DNA from: a bacterium
GTDB lineage: Bacteria > Omnitrophota > Gorgyraeia > Gygaellales > Profunditerraquicolaceae
Reading direction: 5' to 3'
Assembly (NCBI GenBank): GCA_004298075.1
Contig: SCRK01000235.1
Coordinates: forward strand, 1 to 8,574
Length of the DNA: 8,574 nt
This document shows positions 1-7,397 of this stretch, piece by piece (the stretch's first letter is position 1; the number at the start of each line of letters is the position of its first letter). The position numbers were made by a program, and so were the translations under genes. The notes under the pieces were generated by a model. The model was given only the letters and a program-made list of their open reading frames with translations. It searched no databases and was not told where the DNA came from.

Positions 1-1
1 T

Positions 2-577
2 ATCGATATCTGGGAGGTGGTCCGCGCTGCCGCTACCAAGCCTTTCGGTTTTATGCCTTTTTATCCTGGTCCGGGAGTGGGAGGGCATTGCATTCCTAAA
101 GACCCTTTATACCTGTACTGGAAAGCAAAAAGCTTTGGTTTCAATTCGCGCTTTATCAAGCTGGCCTCCAATATAATAAATAATATGCCTGAGTACATCG
201 TCAAAAGAATTGAAGAGTCGCTTTCCAGACAGGCCAAGAAAATTAAGGGAGCGAAAATACTTGTCCTGGGGGTTACCTATAAGAAGGATGTCAAAGACCT
301 GCGCCAATCTCCCGGCATTGAGGTGATCAGGGCGCTGAAAAAACGAGGGGCCGTAGTTTCCTATTCGGATCCGCTTACGCCTTTTCTTAAGCTGAATGGT
401 ATTAATTTGAGATCAGTTCTATTGAGCAAACAAAATATAAGGAGGTTTGACTGTATCCTGATCGCTGCCGACCATTCTTCGGTAAATTACGCGGCTTTAC
501 TGAAGAACGCCAAACTGATCTTTGACAGCAGGAATGTTTTTAAAGGGGCCGGCAGGGGAAAGGTGGAGAGATTATGA
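2..577 (+). CDS. UDP-sugar 6-dehydrogenase, WbpA/TviB type (3' part)
   Basis: C-terminal 191 residues of a nucleotide-sugar dehydrogenase; the N-terminal NAD-binding half lies before the window. The family oxidises the C6 hydroxyl of a UDP-hexose to a carboxylate with two NAD+ in the cytoplasm. The visible part opens in the central domain with a KPFGFMPFYPGPG stretch followed by GVGGHCIPKDP. Its Cys (codon 89-91) is the expected catalytic thiolate. A C-terminal UDP-binding domain follows, with VLGVTYKKDVKDLRQSPG and a YSDP motif. The GGHCIP form, rather than the GGSCFPKD of classic UDP-glucose dehydrogenases, points to the UDP-GlcNAc/UDP-ManNAc dehydrogenase branch (WbpA, TviB). Substrate cannot be fixed from sequence alone. 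Its stop overlaps the next start by 4 bases (ATGA), so the two genes are probably translationally coupled. The family call is firm; the substrate is inferred. Confidence 0.93.
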   Translation: MDIWEVVRAAATKPFGFMPFYPGPGVGGHCIPKDPLYLYWKAKSFGFNSRFIKLASNIINNMPEYIVKRIEESLSRQAKKIKGAKILVLGVTYKKDVKDLRQSPGIEVIRALKKRGAVVSYSDPLTPFLKLNGINLRSVLLSKQNIRRFDCILIAADHSSVNYAALLKNAKLIFDSRNVFKGAGRGKVERL

Positions 578-1509
578 GCAGGTTCCTGGTAACCGGGGGC
601 GCTGGGTTCATCGGCTCCCATATTGTAGAAACCCTTGTCAGGCAAAAACATTATGTGCGGGTCCTGGATAATTTTTCCAGCGGGAGACTTTCTAATCTTA
701 AGGGCCTGGAAAAAGAGATTGACCTGATAAAAGGAGATATCTGTTCCGCGAAGACATGTTTTAAGGCAGCGAGGGGGATCGATTTTGTCCTGCACCAGGC
801 GGCATTAAGAAGCGTGCCTAAATCCATGGAGGAGCCGCACGCGTACAACAGGGTTAATATTGAAGGAACCCTCAATATGCTTGAGGCTTCCAGGAGTTCT
901 AAAATAAAGCGTTTTATCTTTGCTTCATCAAGCTCGGTTTACGGACAGGTAAGTGATTTCCCCGAGAAAGAAAGTTTTCTACCCTCCCCGGTTTCACCTT
1001 ACGCATTGAGTAAATTGGCAGGTGAACATTATTGCAGGATATTCAGCCTGTATTTTGGAGTGCAAGCGGTTGCCCTGCGCTACTTTAATGTTTTTGGTCC
1101 CCGCCAGAACCTTGATGATGAATACGCGGTGGTTATCCCGAAATTCATCAACTGCCTGATCAGGGACCTAGCGCCCCCGGTTTTTGGCAACGGCAGGCAG
1201 TCGCGCGATTTTACATTTGTCCAGGATGTGGTAGAGGCCAACCTTCTGGCAGTCAAGGCAAAAAGCGTAAGATACGGGGTTTTTAATATTGCCGGAGGCC
1301 GAGATACCACTATCCTGGATTTAGTTAAACTGCTGAATAAGATATTAGGCAAGAATATAGCTCCGGTACTAAAGCCCAGGCGTCCGGGTGATGTATTCAG
1401 GACGCTGGCAGATATAAATTCGGCTGCCAGGTTGTTAAAGTTCAAGCCATCCGTTAGTTTTGTCGAAGGATTAAAGATTACCGTTGACCATTGGAAGAAA
1501 AATGCCTAA
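574..1509 (+). CDS. NAD-dependent UDP-sugar 4-epimerase (WbpP/GalE-like SDR)
   Basis: Complete 311-residue extended short-chain dehydrogenase/reductase, a normal length for the family. A Rossmann nucleotide-binding motif GGAGFIG lies at residues 8-14, DNFSSG at 32-37, and the HQAA segment at 75-78. Catalytic residues are visible: the Ser run 118-121, and Tyr143 and Lys147 in SPYALSK. The segment RYFNVFGPRQ at 169-178 is typical of UDP-hexose 4-epimerases. The HQAALRSVPKS and NIEGTLNMLEA stretches resemble WbpP/TviC enzymes, which interconvert UDP-GlcNAc(A) and UDP-GalNAc(A). GalE- or GalA-epimerase activity remains possible. The ATG at 574 overlaps the dehydrogenase stop and has a purine-rich ribosome site, GGTGGAG at 562-568, inside the upstream gene. 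The neighbouring dehydrogenase matches the TviB-TviC pairing, so a UDP-hexuronic acid substrate is likely but inferred. Confidence 0.9.
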   Translation: MSRFLVTGGAGFIGSHIVETLVRQKHYVRVLDNFSSGRLSNLKGLEKEIDLIKGDICSAKTCFKAARGIDFVLHQAALRSVPKSMEEPHAYNRVNIEGTLNMLEASRSSKIKRFIFASSSSVYGQVSDFPEKESFLPSPVSPYALSKLAGEHYCRIFSLYFGVQAVALRYFNVFGPRQNLDDEYAVVIPKFINCLIRDLAPPVFGNGRQSRDFTFVQDVVEANLLAVKAKSVRYGVFNIAGGRDTTILDLVKLLNKILGKNIAPVLKPRRPGDVFRTLADINSAARLLKFKPSVSFVEGLKITVDHWKKNA

Positions 1510-2434
1510 GAAGACAGTCCTGATCACCGGCGGGGCAGGTTTTATCGGCTCGCACTTGTGCGAGAAACTGCTTAACAGGGATTACATCGTGATATGCCTG
1601 GATAATTTTATTACCGGCGACCTGGAAAACATCAAACCATTCCTTAGGCATAAGAATTTCCGTTTTGACGTGCATAATGTTTCATATTACATAGATATAC
1701 CGGGCAGGGTGGATTATGTTTTACATTGCGCTTCCCTGGCATCTCCGGTGGATTATCTTGATTTTCCCATCCAGACGCTCAAGGTTGGATCGTTAGGAAC
1801 GCATAATGCCCTGGGCCTGGCTAAAAAGAAAAAGGCTGTATTCCTGCTTTTCTCGACCTCCGAGGTTTATGGGGACCCGTTGGTTCATCCCCAGAAGGAA
1901 AACTATTGGGGGCATGTCAATTGCGTTGGGGTGCGCGGATGTTATGATGAATCCAAGCGTTTTGCCGAGGCTATTACCATGGCCTATCACCGGGTCCATT
2001 CCCTGGATACCAAGATAGCGCGTATTTTTAATACCTATGGCCCCAAAATGCGGCCTTATGACGGCAGGGTAGTCCCCAATTTTGTGTTTCAGGCCCTGCG
2101 GGATAAACCCTTGACTGTTTATGGCAAAGGTGAACAAACCAGAAGCTTCTGTTATATTGACGATATGGCTGAGGGTATATACCGCCTGATGTTATCAAAA
2201 ACAAATATGCCTGTGAATTTAGGCAACCCCGGAGAGTTCACCATAATGCAGCTGGCAAAACTTGTTTTAAAGTTAAGCGGATCAAAAAGCAGGATAGCGT
2301 TCAGGCCCTTGCCTGAAGATGACCCCCGCCAGCGCCAACCGGATATAAGCCAGGCCAAGAAAGTTCTCTCCTGGAAACCCGCCATATCCCTGGAGGAGGG
2401 CTTAAGGCGGACTATCTCCTGGTTCAAAGCTTAA
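1502..2434 (+). CDS. UDP-glucuronate decarboxylase (UXS-type SDR)
   Basis: 310-residue extended SDR that closely follows the UDP-xylose synthase pattern. These enzymes oxidise C4 of UDP-glucuronate with bound NAD+, decarboxylate, and reduce to give UDP-xylose. Seen: GGAGFIG at residues 10-16, DNFITG at 34-39, ASPVDY at 80-85, LKVGSLGTHNALGLAK at 93-108, STSEVYGDP at 118-126 (with the Thr and Glu used in catalysis), YDESK with Tyr148 and Lys152, and RIFNTYGPKMRPYDGRVVPNF at 174-194. The C-terminal DDPRQRQPD supplies the expected Arg residues. Position 141 is Cys where UXS enzymes usually have Pro (GNVNPIG becomes GHVNCVG). I chose ATG 1502, with GGAAG at 1493-1497, over an in-frame TTG at 1484, because the Rossmann strand then starts at the normal distance. 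It overlaps the epimerase end by 8 bases. Because the upstream dehydrogenase looks GlcNAc-type, an N-acetylated substrate is an alternative. Confidence 0.92.
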   Translation: MPKKTVLITGGAGFIGSHLCEKLLNRDYIVICLDNFITGDLENIKPFLRHKNFRFDVHNVSYYIDIPGRVDYVLHCASLASPVDYLDFPIQTLKVGSLGTHNALGLAKKKKAVFLLFSTSEVYGDPLVHPQKENYWGHVNCVGVRGCYDESKRFAEAITMAYHRVHSLDTKIARIFNTYGPKMRPYDGRVVPNFVFQALRDKPLTVYGKGEQTRSFCYIDDMAEGIYRLMLSKTNMPVNLGNPGEFTIMQLAKLVLKLSGSKSRIAFRPLPEDDPRQRQPDISQAKKVLSWKPAISLEEGLRRTISWFKA

Positions 2435-2450
2435 AAAGAAAGCCCTTTCC

Positions 2451-2480
2451 TTGACAAACCGCTTTGAGATATGTTATACT
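2451..2480 (+). promoter_or_regulatory. Sigma-70 promoter of the cvpA-nif3-dnaG-rpoD operon
   Basis: A perfect -35 box TTGACA (2451-2456) is separated by 18 bases from a -10 box TATACT (2475-2480), one mismatch from consensus. TG at 2472-2473 gives an extended -10 element. Transcription would start near 2487, leaving a leader of about 58 bases before the cvpA ATG. It starts 16 bases after the stop of the sugar operon and is the only strong promoter-like sequence I noticed in the window. The start site is inferred. Confidence 0.82.
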
Positions 2481-2500
2481 TTCTGAACACTTCAAAACTG

Positions 2501-2515
2501 CCTCCGATTCGGAGG
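2501..2515 (+). promoter_or_regulatory. Leader hairpin/palindrome upstream of cvpA
   Basis: CCTCCG (2501-2506), ATT loop, CGGAGG (2510-2515): a perfect 6-bp stem, or a 7-bp palindrome around one base at DNA level. It lies about 14-28 bases downstream of the predicted transcription start and 17 bases before the cvpA Shine-Dalgarno. No T-tract follows, so it is not a terminator. It could stabilise the 5' end, act as an operator, or tune initiation through its CCTCC and GGAGG arms. Function is unknown. Confidence 0.5.
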
Positions 2516-2532
2516 ATATTTATCTTTCCAAT

Positions 2533-2538
2533 AAGGAG
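2533..2538 (+). promoter_or_regulatory. Ribosome binding site deciding the cvpA start
   Basis: AAGGAG six bases before ATG 2545. This sets the start there rather than at the in-frame TTG 2464, which lies inside the promoter spacer, upstream of the predicted transcription start. Confidence 0.85.
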
Positions 2539-2544
2539 AATATA

Positions 2545-3126
2545 ATGTCCCTAGATTTTTTCAGACATCTTAACTATCTGGATATTTTTATTCTAATCCT
2601 AACGTTAAGAATATGTTACATTGCTCTTAAAACCGGATTACCCGTTGAATTATTTAAACTGGCCGGTATTCTGTCGGCGATATTTGTCTCCCTGCACTAC
2701 TATGTTTTTTTATCCGGTTCAATGCGTAAAAATATCGATCTTGGTTTAGCTCCGTTTAAAATCGTTGATTTCCTGATCTTCATCTTTTTGGCAATAGCCG
2801 GATATTTATTATTCATGCTCTTGCGCTGTATTTTTTACAGGTTCATTAAATTAGAGGCAGTTGCCTCCTTAAGCAAATGGGGAGGGCTTGTGTTAGGCGC
2901 CTTTCGGTGTTTTTTTATGGCGGGGCTGATATGTTTTACGCTTCTTGTTTCCGGCTCGCCCTATTTAAATAAAAGCGTGGAGAATTCTTTTTTTGGCAGC
3001 CGGATATATAGGGTTGCCCCGGATACTTACAGGTGGTTATGGAATACTATTTTTTCAAAGTTTATGGGCAGCGAGGAATCTAATAAAACTACGGTGACGG
3101 CTATACATAATTTTTTCCATAGATGA
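2545..3126 (+). CDS. CvpA-family inner membrane protein
   Basis: 193-residue hydrophobic protein with four likely membrane segments, at about residues 11-29, 36-56, 73-93 and 113-136, and a polar C-terminal tail from about 140. The opening LNYLDIFILILTLRICYIALKTG, the second-helix glycine, and the KWGGLVLGAFRCFFMAG stretch leading into the fourth helix fit the CvpA (colicin V production) fold. In E. coli CvpA is a small inner membrane protein upstream of purF; its molecular function is poorly defined. Sequence identity in this family is low, so the call rests on topology, the LDIFILILTLR and GGLVLGAFR patterns, and length. It is the first gene of the operon with dnaG and rpoD and is AT-richer than its neighbours, as is common for membrane proteins. 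Its stop overlaps the next start by 4 bases. Confidence 0.75.
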   Translation: MSLDFFRHLNYLDIFILILTLRICYIALKTGLPVELFKLAGILSAIFVSLHYYVFLSGSMRKNIDLGLAPFKIVDFLIFIFLAIAGYLLFMLLRCIFYRFIKLEAVASLSKWGGLVLGAFRCFFMAGLICFTLLVSGSPYLNKSVENSFFGSRIYRVAPDTYRWLWNTIFSKFMGSEESNKTTVTAIHNFFHR

Positions 3127-4001
3127 AACTTCAGGAACTATACGACAGGGTAGTTAAATTCGGCGCCGCGGCAGACCCCCGAAAGAATAAGGCACAGATC
3201 AGGAGTTATCCGGACACCCGTATCCTTTACGGTAAGCCGGGGCTGGAGATTAACAAGATCCTGGTCGGGATCGATATTGAAGCACCTGAACTTTTGCTTG
3301 CCGATCATATCCGTCGCAAGGAAGGCCTTGATCTGGTAATCGGTCATCATCCCGAAGGCAAGGCCTACGCCGGCCTGCATGAGGTAATGAGGCTGCAGGT
3401 TGACCTCTTAAGGCAAGCCGGGGTTGCGAAGAGCACGGCTCTTAAATTGCTTGCGGAGAGGATGCTGGAGGTAGAGCGCAGGGTATTGCCGCAGAATCAC
3501 ACCCGGGCAGTAGATGCCGCTAAACTTTTGGATATCCCGTTCATGTGCATGCACACTCCCGCTGATAACCATGTATATAGGTATTTGGAAGCTCTTTTTA
3601 AGCGGGAGAAACCCCGGTTGGTAGAAGATGTTGTCAGGCTGCTTAAAGGAATACCTGAGTACAGGATCGCTGAGGAATTCAAGACCGGTCCGCGGGTGCT
3701 CTTGGGCAGCCCGAAGCGCCAGGCAGGAAAGATCATCTTTGAGATGACCGGAGGCACAGAGGGCCCGAAAGATGCTTTTGAGAAGTTATATAAAGCGGGG
3801 GTGAGAACCCTGGTTTCCATGCATTTAAGCGAAGATCACTTCAAAAAGGCTAAAGAAGCCAATCTTAACGCCGTCATCGCCGGGCATATTTCATCCGATA
3901 CCCTGGGGTTGAACCTTCTCCTGGATAACCTAGATAGGGCGGCGGGCAGACCTTTCCAAATAATCAGTTGTTCGGGTTTTACCAGGATCAAAAGAAAGTA
4001 A
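3123..4001 (+). CDS. NIF3/DUF34-family metal-binding protein (divergent)
   Basis: 292-residue member of the NIF3 (YbgI/YqfO, GTP cyclohydrolase I type 2-like) family: toroidal, cytoplasmic proteins with a dinuclear metal site and no agreed biological role. The metal motifs can be followed: GHHP with His75 and His76, HTPAD with His144 and Asp148 (matching the HxxxD of E. coli YbgI), and GHISSD with His255 and Asp259. In YbgI the last ligand is Glu (GHHATE), so this protein has Asp instead. About 35 extra, mostly helical residues lie between GHHP and HTPAD compared with YbgI, while a long YqfO-type central domain is absent. ATG 3123 overlaps the cvpA stop (ATGA) and has no Shine-Dalgarno, so translation should depend on coupling. 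Linkage to dnaG and the primary sigma gene also occurs in Bacillus (yqfO near dnaG-sigA). Confidence 0.85.
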   Translation: MKLQELYDRVVKFGAAADPRKNKAQIRSYPDTRILYGKPGLEINKILVGIDIEAPELLLADHIRRKEGLDLVIGHHPEGKAYAGLHEVMRLQVDLLRQAGVAKSTALKLLAERMLEVERRVLPQNHTRAVDAAKLLDIPFMCMHTPADNHVYRYLEALFKREKPRLVEDVVRLLKGIPEYRIAEEFKTGPRVLLGSPKRQAGKIIFEMTGGTEGPKDAFEKLYKAGVRTLVSMHLSEDHFKKAKEANLNAVIAGHISSDTLGLNLLLDNLDRAAGRPFQIISCSGFTRIKRK

Positions 4002-4005
4002 AAAA

Positions 4006-5772
4006 ATGAGTGGCCGCATTCCGGAAAATCTATTAGAGGATATCCTTGGCCGCGTGGATGTAGTGGAGCTTATCTCCGGTTATATCCCGCTTAAGAAGTC
4101 GGGCAGGAATTTTAAGGCCAATTGTCCCTTTCATAATGAGAAGACGGCGTCATTCATGGTCTCGCCGGACAGGCAGATATATCATTGTTTTGGCTGCGGC
4201 GAATCGGGGAACGCTTTTAAGTTCCTTATGCGCCATGAGAGGATGGATTTTCCCGAAGCGGTTGAGTTACTGGCTAAAAAGGCGGGAGTGGAACTGCCTA
4301 AACAGGAGAGCCCGGAGAGAGCCCTGGCTTCCAGTTTAAGCGCTCAACTCTACAAGGTCAATGAGTTAGCGGTAAGTTTTTATGAAAATAATCTTTACGC
4401 CGAAAACGGCCAGGCTGTCCGGGAGTACCTGGCAAAAAGAGGGATCAGCCATAAAACAGCTAAAGAATTCCACCTGGGATTTGCAGGGCAAGGTTGGGAC
4501 CACCTGATCAATTTTTTAAGGTCAAAGAATGTAAGCCTGGCGTTGATGGAAAAAGCGGGCCTGGTCCTGCCTAAAGATGGCGGCGGTTATTATGACCGTT
4601 TTCGCAGCCGGGTCATCTTTCCTATTTTTGATATCCGTATGAGGCCGATCGGCTTTGGGGCCAGGGTTTTGGATAAAAGCCTTCCTAAGTACCTGAACTC
4701 TCCGGAAACCCCGGTTTATACAAAAGGGAAGAATCTTTTTGGCCTGAATTTATCCAAGGATCACATCCGGGATGCCGACAGCGCGATAATCGTCGAAGGT
4801 TACCTGGATTTTATCATCCCTTACCAGGCGGGCATGAAAAACATCGTAGCCTCGCAGGGCACTGCCCTCACCCTGGAGCAGATCCGGCTGCTTAAGCGCT
4901 ACACCAACAACGCGGTAATGATTTATGACGGTGATACTGCCGGCCAGATCGCCACCTTAAGAAGCCTGGATATGCTTATTGAAGAGGGGATGAACGTCAA
5001 GATCGTCCCTCTGCCAAAAGGGCTGGATCCCGACGCGCTGGTGCGCCTTAAAGGAGCAGCGGATTTTAAATTGATGGTTGATAATGCCGCCGGTCTTTTT
5101 GATTATAAGCTTGAGGTTCTAAAAAGCCGCCATGACATGAAAGAGGCGCACGGCAAAAGCAGGATCGCCTCTGAAATGCTTCTAACGATAAATAGGTTTG
5201 ACAACGCGATCCTAAGGGCGGAGTATTCCAAGAGGCTCTCCGAAGAGATCGATATCCCGGAAAACTGCGTACTTGAAGAGCTGAATAAACTAAAGCCGGA
5301 TAAAAGGGCGCAGGAGAAACCTTCTTTTAGTATTTCCGGGGGAGCTTCTTTGATTAACCCTGCGGAAAAAATGCTGATCAAGTTCATGCTTGAAGAGAAG
5401 GAGCTTATCGAAAAGATCATGCAGGAGTTAGAGCCTTCTGATTTCCAGGATACGCGCACTGCCAAGGTCGTTTCAACAATGCTTGACCTGTTTTCCCGGG
5501 GGAAAAATATCGCCCCCAGCCTGCTGTTGAATTATTTCAGCGAGGATGACGCAAGCTCGCTGCTTTGTGAATCAATGTTCATGCCGGAGCTTGCGGAAGA
5601 GGAGAGGGAGAAGGCGCTGAATGATTGCATCCGCAGGATCAAGGTGGAAAGATTAAAATCCAAAAGGGAGCGCCTGCACACGCAGATCAAAAGCGCCCAG
5701 AACTCGGGAGATGAAAAAAGATTAAGCGGGCTTATACGGGAATTTCATGATTTAATAAAGAAAGGTGATTAA
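4006..5772 (+). CDS. dnaG: DNA primase DnaG
   Basis: Full-length 588-residue bacterial primase (E. coli 581), which makes RNA primers for lagging-strand and restart synthesis at the replication fork with DnaB helicase. Domains in order: N-terminal CHC2 zinc-binding domain with Cys40, His43, Cys61 and Cys64 (CPFHNEKTASF, then YHCFGCGESGNAFKF); a catalytic core with the basic FRSRVIFPIFD region around 199-209; a TOPRIM fold with Glu264 (VEGYLD), Asp308 and Asp310 (IYDGDTAGQ), all metal-binding acidic residues intact, and DPDALVR at 341-347; then a helical helicase-interaction domain from about 450, which is the least conserved part. The start is ATG 4006, four bases after the nif3 stop, with only a weak purine-rich AAAGAAAG at 3991-3998 as ribosome site. 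rpoD follows after 2 bases, the usual primase-sigma pairing. Confidence 0.98.
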   Translation: MSGRIPENLLEDILGRVDVVELISGYIPLKKSGRNFKANCPFHNEKTASFMVSPDRQIYHCFGCGESGNAFKFLMRHERMDFPEAVELLAKKAGVELPKQESPERALASSLSAQLYKVNELAVSFYENNLYAENGQAVREYLAKRGISHKTAKEFHLGFAGQGWDHLINFLRSKNVSLALMEKAGLVLPKDGGGYYDRFRSRVIFPIFDIRMRPIGFGARVLDKSLPKYLNSPETPVYTKGKNLFGLNLSKDHIRDADSAIIVEGYLDFIIPYQAGMKNIVASQGTALTLEQIRLLKRYTNNAVMIYDGDTAGQIATLRSLDMLIEEGMNVKIVPLPKGLDPDALVRLKGAADFKLMVDNAAGLFDYKLEVLKSRHDMKEAHGKSRIASEMLLTINRFDNAILRAEYSKRLSEEIDIPENCVLEELNKLKPDKRAQEKPSFSISGGASLINPAEKMLIKFMLEEKELIEKIMQELEPSDFQDTRTAKVVSTMLDLFSRGKNIAPSLLLNYFSEDDASSLLCESMFMPELAEEEREKALNDCIRRIKVERLKSKRERLHTQIKSAQNSGDEKRLSGLIREFHDLIKKGD

Positions 5773-5774
5773 GG

Positions 5775-7328
5775 ATGAAGAAAAGAGCGCGGCCCACTAA
5801 AGACATGGAGAAGTTGATCGCCCTGGGGAAGCAGAAGGGATTTCTTACCTATGACGAAGTAAATGACCTGCTGCCGGAAGACCTTTCAAGCACCGAGGCC
5901 ATTGACCATCTCTTTGAGCTGCTGGGCAATGAAGATATTCAGGTAGTTGAAGGCGAACAGGACGCCGGATTATCGGCGAACCGGCCGCAGCAGGATAAAC
6001 AGGAGCTGGCCCATCAGCGCGAGGAATTATTAAATGAGCAGCTTAAAGTGGAAGAGCGCTTTATGCCTTTGGATGACCCGGTAAAGATGTACTTGAAGCA
6101 GATGGGCTCTATTTCGCTTTTAACCCGGGAGAATGAGATTGAGCTGGCTAAAAAGATCGAGGATACCGAGGAAAAATTCAAGCGCGCAGGTTTGGCGACC
6201 AAATTCGCCAGGAACCATGTCCTCGCTGTAGCCGCCGATATCCTGGATGATAAGATCAACCTGGAGGATGTTGTTAAGGAAGATATCAAGATAAAAAAGG
6301 ACAGGGTTATCGGCAGGTTCAAGCGCATTTTAGGCAGGATCAAGCAGGCCCGCAGCGAGAGCCGCGGCATCAATCTTATCCTTCAACTGAATTTTACCAC
6401 CTCGGTGATCGAAGAGGCGGTGCGCAAACTCTCTCTTTACCTTCGGGAGCTCGAACATTTGAAGCGCCTGGGTAAAAAGAGCAATACGCGCACGCGCCAG
6501 ATCCTTCATGAAATTGCCGAGCCGCACAACAAGATAAAAGAGCAAATGAAGCTGATAAAGTCAGCGCATCTTAAATTCAACCGCACGAAAAAGAAATTAG
6601 TAGAAGCAAACCTGCGTCTTGTGGTGAGCATCGCCAAGAAATATACCAACCGCGGGTTATCCTTTCTTGATCTTATCCAGGAGGGCAATATCGGCTTAAT
6701 GCGGGCGGTGGAGAAGTTCGAATATAAGCGGGGGTACAAGTTTTCCACTTACGCGACATGGTGGATCCGCCAGGCGATCACCCGCTCTATCGCCGACCAG
6801 GCACGGACCATAAGGATACCGGTGCATATGACCGAGACGATAAACAAGATAATCCGATTTTCCCGGGTTTTTGTCCAGGAGAACGGACGCGAGCCTACCC
6901 CCGAAGAGATCGCCCATAAGATGCGTTTTCCGCAAGACAAGATCAAGTCCATCTTAAAGATTGCCCAGGAGCCGATCTCCCTGCAGATGCCCATAGGGGA
7001 TGAAGGGGATACGCATTTCGGGGATTTTATCCAGGATAAAAAAGCGGTCTCTCCGGCGAATGAAACAGTGCGCTCGATGCTGAAAGACGAGATGAACTCC
7101 GCTTTAAGCACGTTAACCGAGAGGGAGAAGAAGATCTTGATCCTGCGTTTTGGTATCCACGATGGCTGCCCGCGCACATTAGAAGAGGTAGGCAATGTTT
7201 TTAAGGTTACCCGAGAAAGGGTCCGGCAGATCGAAGCAAAGGCCTTGAAGAAACTCAGGCATCCTTCGCGTTCGCGCAGGCTGCGCAGCTTTATGGATAT
7301 GACGCTGGCGCACCAGAGAGAATACTAA
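5775..7328 (+). CDS. rpoD: Primary RNA polymerase sigma factor RpoD (sigma-70)
   Basis: 517-residue group 1 sigma factor directing RNA polymerase to housekeeping promoters. Seen in order: region 1.1 (about 10-60, LIALGKQKGFLTYDEV); an acidic Gln/Glu-rich linker; region 1.2 (about 99-130, DDPVKMYLKQMG); a non-conserved region of roughly 140 residues (130-270), shorter than the one in E. coli; regions 2.1-2.4 (about 275-350) with NRGLSFLDLIQEGNIGLMRA, then TYATWWIRQAITRSIADQAR, identical in its -10-reading core to E. coli; region 3 (GREPTPEEIA at 371-380); and region 4.2 with TLEEVGNVFKVTRERVRQIE (468-487), the -35-reading helix-turn-helix, ending HPSRSRRLRSFMD. ATG 5775 has AAGGTG at 5762-5767, inside the end of dnaG. 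It is the last gene of the operon, and a terminator follows 53 bases on. The operon's own promoter fits the preference expected of this sigma, so positive autoregulation is plausible. Confidence 0.98.
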   Translation: MKKRARPTKDMEKLIALGKQKGFLTYDEVNDLLPEDLSSTEAIDHLFELLGNEDIQVVEGEQDAGLSANRPQQDKQELAHQREELLNEQLKVEERFMPLDDPVKMYLKQMGSISLLTRENEIELAKKIEDTEEKFKRAGLATKFARNHVLAVAADILDDKINLEDVVKEDIKIKKDRVIGRFKRILGRIKQARSESRGINLILQLNFTTSVIEEAVRKLSLYLRELEHLKRLGKKSNTRTRQILHEIAEPHNKIKEQMKLIKSAHLKFNRTKKKLVEANLRLVVSIAKKYTNRGLSFLDLIQEGNIGLMRAVEKFEYKRGYKFSTYATWWIRQAITRSIADQARTIRIPVHMTETINKIIRFSRVFVQENGREPTPEEIAHKMRFPQDKIKSILKIAQEPISLQMPIGDEGDTHFGDFIQDKKAVSPANETVRSMLKDEMNSALSTLTEREKKILILRFGIHDGCPRTLEEVGNVFKVTRERVRQIEAKALKKLRHPSRSRRLRSFMDMTLAHQREY

Positions 7329-7346
7329 TTCTATAAATTTATAAAC

Positions 7347-7353
7347 TAAGGAG
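7347..7353 (+). promoter_or_regulatory. Strong Shine-Dalgarno in rpoD-sensor intergenic region
   Basis: TAAGGAG is a 7-base match to the 16S rRNA anti-Shine-Dalgarno, five bases before GTG 7359. It is the best ribosome site near the sensor gene, yet it leads only into a 12-codon ORF. Whether it is used is not shown. Confidence 0.5.
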
Positions 7354-7358
7354 CTTCT

Positions 7359-7397
7359 GTGGCGAGCAGAATAAGGACGGGGCGGCTTATCTTTTAA
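7359..7397 (+). CDS. Possible 12-codon leader peptide
   Basis: GTG-started ORF encoding MASRIRTGRLIF and stopping at TAA 7395-7397, preceded at ideal spacing by TAAGGAG. It holds three Arg codons (AGA, AGG, CGG) and no obvious amino-acid run of the classic attenuator kind. Its second half forms the 5' arm and loop of the terminator stem, so a translating ribosome would prevent hairpin formation. This is the geometry of a translation-controlled attenuator, or alternatively a chance ORF. If a ribosome slipped +1 on the UUU-U just before the stop, it would enter the sensor reading frame. Existence as a gene is unproven. Confidence 0.25.
   Translation: MASRIRTGRLIF

Noticed and set aside
487..795. 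Reverse-strand ORFs throughout (for example 487-795, 1080-1445, 6749-7195, 8044-8445)
   Set aside because: All lie opposite well-supported forward genes with recognisable motifs, have no recognisable domains, and are explained as antisense shadows.
1484..1501. TTG start for the UXS-type gene giving six extra residues
   Set aside because: ATG 1502 has GGAAG at short spacing and puts the Rossmann motif at the usual distance from the N-terminus.
2438..2449. GAAA-GCCC-TTTC stem as a terminator of the sugar operon
   Set aside because: Only four base pairs, mostly A-T, with no T-tract after it. The sugar operon may simply read through, or stop by rho.
2464..2544. TTG start for cvpA giving 27 extra residues
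   Set aside because: It lies within the -35/-10 spacer and upstream of the predicted transcription start; ATG 2545 has an ideal AAGGAG.
7332..7343. TATAAATTTATA 12-bp palindrome as a -10 element or operator for the sensor gene
   Set aside because: No -35-like hexamer at proper spacing, and AT-rich palindromes arise easily just after a stop codon. It could still be a protein site, but nothing supports it.
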